From the NCBI GenBank assembly GCA_965198865.1, contig CBDAQA010000022.1, positions 1 to 64,000 on the forward strand: a DNA stretch of 64,000 bases, written 5' to 3'. The stretch's first letter is position 1. Every line of letters starts with the position of its first letter. The position numbers were made by a program, and so were the translations under genes. This stretch comes from CBDAQA01 sp965198865. GTDB taxonomy: Bacteria > Planctomycetota > Phycisphaerae > Tepidisphaerales > Tepidisphaeraceae. The notes under the pieces are model-generated. The model saw only the letters and a list, made by a program, of their open reading frames with translations, was not told the origin of the DNA and did no database searches. Below, piece after piece: positions 60,840 through 64,000 of this stretch.

Positions 60840-61238
60840 TCAGAGGTGCAGGTGCTGCTTGAGGAACGCCAACACGTAGGGGGCCGTTGCCGCGGCAGCC
60901 GCGGCAGCCGCGGTGGCGGCTGCGGAGCCGATGCCCATGTGGGCGGTGAGCAGCGCGACGATCCGGCCCTCGATCACGCCGACCGCGCCGTCCTCGAGCG
61001 AGCCGCGGATGCCGTCGCCCTTGACGATGCTAGACGCGAACGCCGCGAAGAAGCTCAGGCCCGTCTGGTGCCCGGGGGCCTGGTGGGCCTCCGAGAGGTG
61101 GGCCGCCCCGGCCGAGACGGAATCGTTGAGGATCTGGGTCACCTCATCGTTGCCGTAGCCCTGCGCCGCCAGCGCCGAAGCCGCGGCCTGGCCGTGAGAG
61201 GATTCCAAGAACCGGCTGAGCAGCGACGAGAGGTCCAT
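60840..61238 (-). CDS. Small Ala-rich hypothetical protein
   Basis: 132 residues. The N-terminal half is helical with GQAAASALAAQGYGNDEVTQ and ILNDSVSAGAAHLSEAHQAP. A glycine/alanine-rich region follows (VGVIEGRIVALLTAHMGIGS, then ATAAAAAAAATAP) and a C-terminal helix. The poly-Ala part is encoded by a GCC/GCG run at about 60888-60925. No family was assigned. The codon bias agrees with the host. It stands alone between two plus-strand genes. Confidence 0.6.
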   Translation of the reverse strand: MDLSSLLSRFLESSHGQAAASALAAQGYGNDEVTQILNDSVSAGAAHLSEAHQAPGHQTGLSFFAAFASSIVKGDGIRGSLEDGAVGVIEGRIVALLTAHMGIGSAAATAAAAAAAATAPYVLAFLKQHLHL

Positions 61239-61514
61239 GCCTGTTCTCGGTGTTCGCCACGCGGGTGGCGTGACGGGCTAACTCGGCCATGACTGTCAAA
61301 GGCGTGCGGCGCACCACGGGCACCGCAAGATAATCCTACCACCTCCCAATGCGAGGGATGGCCAGGGACGTCGGGGGAGTTATCATGCTTGCGGAAGCAG
61401 ACCCGCCGCCCGCCCGATTAGTTCGTACCCGCCCTGCTGTCGGTGGCCTAGGTCGGCAACTGAAAATGGATCGGAAGACAGCAATCGCTTCACCAGCGGC
61501 CGGAAGGAGATTCT

Positions 61515-63896
61515 ATGGTTTCCCCGCACGTCAGGCTGCCCTTCGCTGCTCTGCTTGTGGCCGGTCTCCTGTCTAGAGCTGTCGACGTGTTGCCGATCGC
61601 TTCCGCTCAGGATGGCGCCTCACCGGCCGTCCCACCAGCGGTAGATTTGGGCAACCTTCGGGCGAAAGCCACCACCGCTGCCCTCGCGTGGAACGCAAGC
61701 GCACGGCTGTTTCGCGTCGACCTTTGGGGCGTCTATAGCCGTTCGCGATTTCGCGGCCCCGGGAACCGGTTCCTCTTCTTCGCCCCGGGCCCGAGAGCGA
61801 TGGAGGTGCGGATCGAAAATGACGTCGTGAAGACGTCTGACTATCCGTTGGACGCCAATCCGCCTGTCGCTTTGCCCGACAACGCCATCGATGTTGATGA
61901 CGCCACCGCACGATTGTGGGAGCTGGCCCCGACTATTCAAAACGATCAGGTCTATCTTCAGTTGCTTACGACGGGGATCGAGAGACCTACCGCCGTCAAT
62001 GGCGACGGTGAGGCCACTTCTTGCCCGATCCGCACATTCCTTAACGCGTTCCCGGTGCCCATCAAAGACGATGAGAAGGCCGCCCCCGTCGGTCGTGCCG
62101 TTTGGAGGATGCTTGCCGAACGGGACCACGACGTGTTGATGGATCAGGGGTATGGCGCGTTCATCTATGTGGATGCCAAAACGGGAGAGGCCCTCTCCAG
62201 GCGTGAGCCTGCGGTTGGCGTGCAGGTCTACCTGCATCAGAAGCTGACGCCACCCTCGCCCATCGGACCGTTCGAGTTCCCCAAGGGAGGCGACGTTCCC
62301 GCGGACGCGCCCGCAGAGCGGATCGGAACGTTTGATCCTCTGCTGGTTGGGCAGAAGATCGAAAGCATGGACATGGGCCTGAGATTGATGGTGCGCGACA
62401 ACCGAACCGATGTGGAGATCGGCGCGGCGATCGATCAGATGTTGAACTACGCGGCCCGCATGGAGCAGGTGCGCCAAGCCGATGCCGCGGGAGGCGTGGC
62501 CGCACTCGAGGCGTCCGCCCGCAGGGACCCGGCGAACATCGGTGCGCAGACCGCCCTGTTCGGTCGCTACGTGAAGGAGCTCGAGAAGGAGCGCAGGGCG
62601 GTGCTGGCCCGCATCCCGGGCGGGACCAACGCCGACCCACCGCCGCCCCACGTACACCAGGCAAGGAACGGTGAGTCGAGCCTCTGGCTGATCAACCAGT
62701 TCGAGCTGAACGGGAACGGCCTCGACAACCCGAACCAAACCGGGATCGAGGTCGACCTGAGAACCGGCAAGTGGACCCCCCGCTTGGGCGGCGTGGCCCC
62801 CACGCCATCGAAGTATTACGCCGCCACTGTGAAGCTGGCCGTAGCCATCCGGGCACTGGGGAAGCAGGACTTCGACTTCGAACGGCAGGTCACGCGCGCC
62901 AAGTGGTTGATCACCGGCGGACAGGCCGCGATCGGCGACAGCGATACACCCTCGATCGATCCCGCCGATCCACTGGCCCTGATGTGCTACGCCGAGAGCA
63001 CGCGCCTGGACGGCGTGGGCAAGCTGGTCGGCGCGGAACGCCTCCGCAAGCCCAAGGTCAGCTACCGTACGTCCGACCGACAGGTCGGGCCCGGCACGGT
63101 GGAACGCACGACCACCACGACGGTGCGCTACCCAACGGCCGAGGAACTGGCGGCGGCAAGTCGTATGGAACAGGTCGCCCTGCAGCAGGAGGCGCCGCAG
63201 GTGTCGCAGATCCAGGATTTGGCGATGAAGCTCGATCCCAACGATCCTCGCGTCTACTACCTGTGGGCGAGGATCGAGGCGGTCTACTACGACAAGCAAC
63301 TGGCCGACCGGATCATCCAACGCGGCCTGCTCATCGATCCGGGCTGCGCCGAGCTGCACGCCGCTCGGACCCTCGCCTGGGCCGGCGTGACGGGGCCCGC
63401 CACCGCTGAGGTACATCTCGTCTCGCTGTTCGCCAAGCCCTACGCCCCGAACGACCTGAAGGCGGCCAATCAGTTGGCGAAGTACGACATGGTCGCAGCG
63501 TTCTTCATGGGACTGCAGAGGCTCCGCCTGGATCCCGCCACGGTGGTCGGTCGCAGCCAGTTCTTGGACGTGCTGCGCATGTTCGATGGCACGGTACTCA
63601 ACGGCGTGGAGATCATGCCCGATGCGGTAGAACAGCACCAACGCGAGGCGCGCGTCGCCGCTTTGATCGATTCGCGGCTGTTGAATCGCCCTGACGCCGA
63701 GTGGGCGTCGGCCTTCCCGCCGGATGTCCCCATCACCCGAGAACTGCTGGTTCAGGGCGCGTCGAACTTTTACTTCCAACGGGGATCGGATCTCAAACAG
63801 CTCGGCCGCACCAAGGAGGCGCGCCTGAGCTACGAGAAGGCGATCCAAGTGGATCCGAACAATCGGCAGGCGCAGCAACAATTGCAGGCGCTCTGA
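61515..63896 (+). CDS. Large secreted protein with TPR-like C-terminus
   Basis: 793 residues. AAGGAG six bases upstream fixes the ATG at 61515. The signal peptide (LPFAALLVAGLLSRAVDVLP, ending near SAQ) suggests a periplasmic or outer-membrane location. The body has no recognised family until residues about 560-640 (ISQIQDLAMKLDPNDPRVYY-type helix pairs; DRIIQRGLLIDPGCAELHAA) and the C-terminus (FYFQRGSDLKQLGRTKEARL, SYEKAIQVDPNNRQAQQQLQ), which are tetratricopeptide repeats. Its beta-rich central part (PVGRAVWRMLAERDHDVLMD, YGAFIYVDAKTGEAL) is unassigned. The function is unknown. Confidence 0.75.
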   Translation: MVSPHVRLPFAALLVAGLLSRAVDVLPIASAQDGASPAVPPAVDLGNLRAKATTAALAWNASARLFRVDLWGVYSRSRFRGPGNRFLFFAPGPRAMEVRIENDVVKTSDYPLDANPPVALPDNAIDVDDATARLWELAPTIQNDQVYLQLLTTGIERPTAVNGDGEATSCPIRTFLNAFPVPIKDDEKAAPVGRAVWRMLAERDHDVLMDQGYGAFIYVDAKTGEALSRREPAVGVQVYLHQKLTPPSPIGPFEFPKGGDVPADAPAERIGTFDPLLVGQKIESMDMGLRLMVRDNRTDVEIGAAIDQMLNYAARMEQVRQADAAGGVAALEASARRDPANIGAQTALFGRYVKELEKERRAVLARIPGGTNADPPPPHVHQARNGESSLWLINQFELNGNGLDNPNQTGIEVDLRTGKWTPRLGGVAPTPSKYYAATVKLAVAIRALGKQDFDFERQVTRAKWLITGGQAAIGDSDTPSIDPADPLALMCYAESTRLDGVGKLVGAERLRKPKVSYRTSDRQVGPGTVERTTTTTVRYPTAEELAAASRMEQVALQQEAPQVSQIQDLAMKLDPNDPRVYYLWARIEAVYYDKQLADRIIQRGLLIDPGCAELHAARTLAWAGVTGPATAEVHLVSLFAKPYAPNDLKAANQLAKYDMVAAFFMGLQRLRLDPATVVGRSQFLDVLRMFDGTVLNGVEIMPDAVEQHQREARVAALIDSRLLNRPDAEWASAFPPDVPITRELLVQGASNFYFQRGSDLKQLGRTKEARLSYEKAIQVDPNNRQAQQQLQAL

Positions 63897-64000
63897 GATC
63901 GCGCACGGGACGGAGCGATCGCCGCGGCCGGCGACGGCGGGGCGGGTCGCGCCAAACGTGACCGCCTGCGGCGGCAGCCGCGGGCGGTCGGGAGGCGTCA
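63897..64000. other. Window end, non-coding
   Basis: The 104 bp after the TPR-protein stop are very GC-rich, with no visible gene and no terminator recognised. Confidence 0.4.

Noticed and set aside
1..64000. Possible CRISPR arrays, prophage, integrase or insertion sequences
   Set aside because: No regularly spaced direct repeats, phage structural genes, recombinase or transposase motifs were found; the repeats seen are inverted intergenic elements.

Overview
This is a GC-rich (about 70% G+C) bacterial chromosome window. Several protein signatures point to a planctomycete, probably of the Phycisphaerae type. There are four pseudopilin-like genes starting with a prepilin helix (FTLVELLVVIGII) and ending in a DGH or H-x9-DG motif. 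A large secreted phosphoesterase carries an N-terminal LExRxLLSA motif and three NPCBM domains. There are many STN, TPR and HxlR-type accessory genes and very short intergenic regions. The lineage call is inference from these signatures; no rRNA gene is present.

Left part (1-15 kb): two tandem gamma-glutamyltransferase-family genes (one frameshifted, one with altered active-site motifs); a tandem array of three pseudopilins, one lacking its N-terminal half; a Kef-type antiporter with universal-stress domains; a tightly coupled cassette (histidine kinase, receiver, PD-(D/E)XK-like protein, Nudix hydrolase); a membrane TPR protein; and a GH43 glycosidase.

Middle (16-35 kb): a soluble FlaA1/CapD-type nucleotide-sugar dehydratase, an orphan periplasmic binding lipoprotein, the NPCBM phosphoesterase, mqnA (futalosine route to menaquinone), a divergent qorB/HxlR redox pair, pyruvate kinase, a hotdog thioesterase, a fourth pseudopilin, and a flotillin-like protein.

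Glycan block (36.2-46.0 kb): nine minus-strand genes run from a swapped-order heptose kinase/adenylyltransferase through a GT fragment, polysaccharide deacetylase, a large glycosyltransferase, a DUF115/Maf-like protein, a hexapeptide acetyltransferase and three further glycosyltransferase-type genes. They probably build and decorate a surface glycan.

Right part (46-64 kb): an ECF sigma/anti-sigma/STN-domain operon behind trpA, tRNA-Cys, an anion permease, an aldo/keto reductase, an EmrAB-type efflux pair, and then a decayed stretch (about 56.5-60.8 kb) with frameshifted or truncated genes, a perfect 35-bp inverted repeat and an AT-rich island. A large secreted TPR protein closes the window. 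Intergenic inverted repeats of several families recur throughout; no CRISPR array, integrase or transposase was seen.
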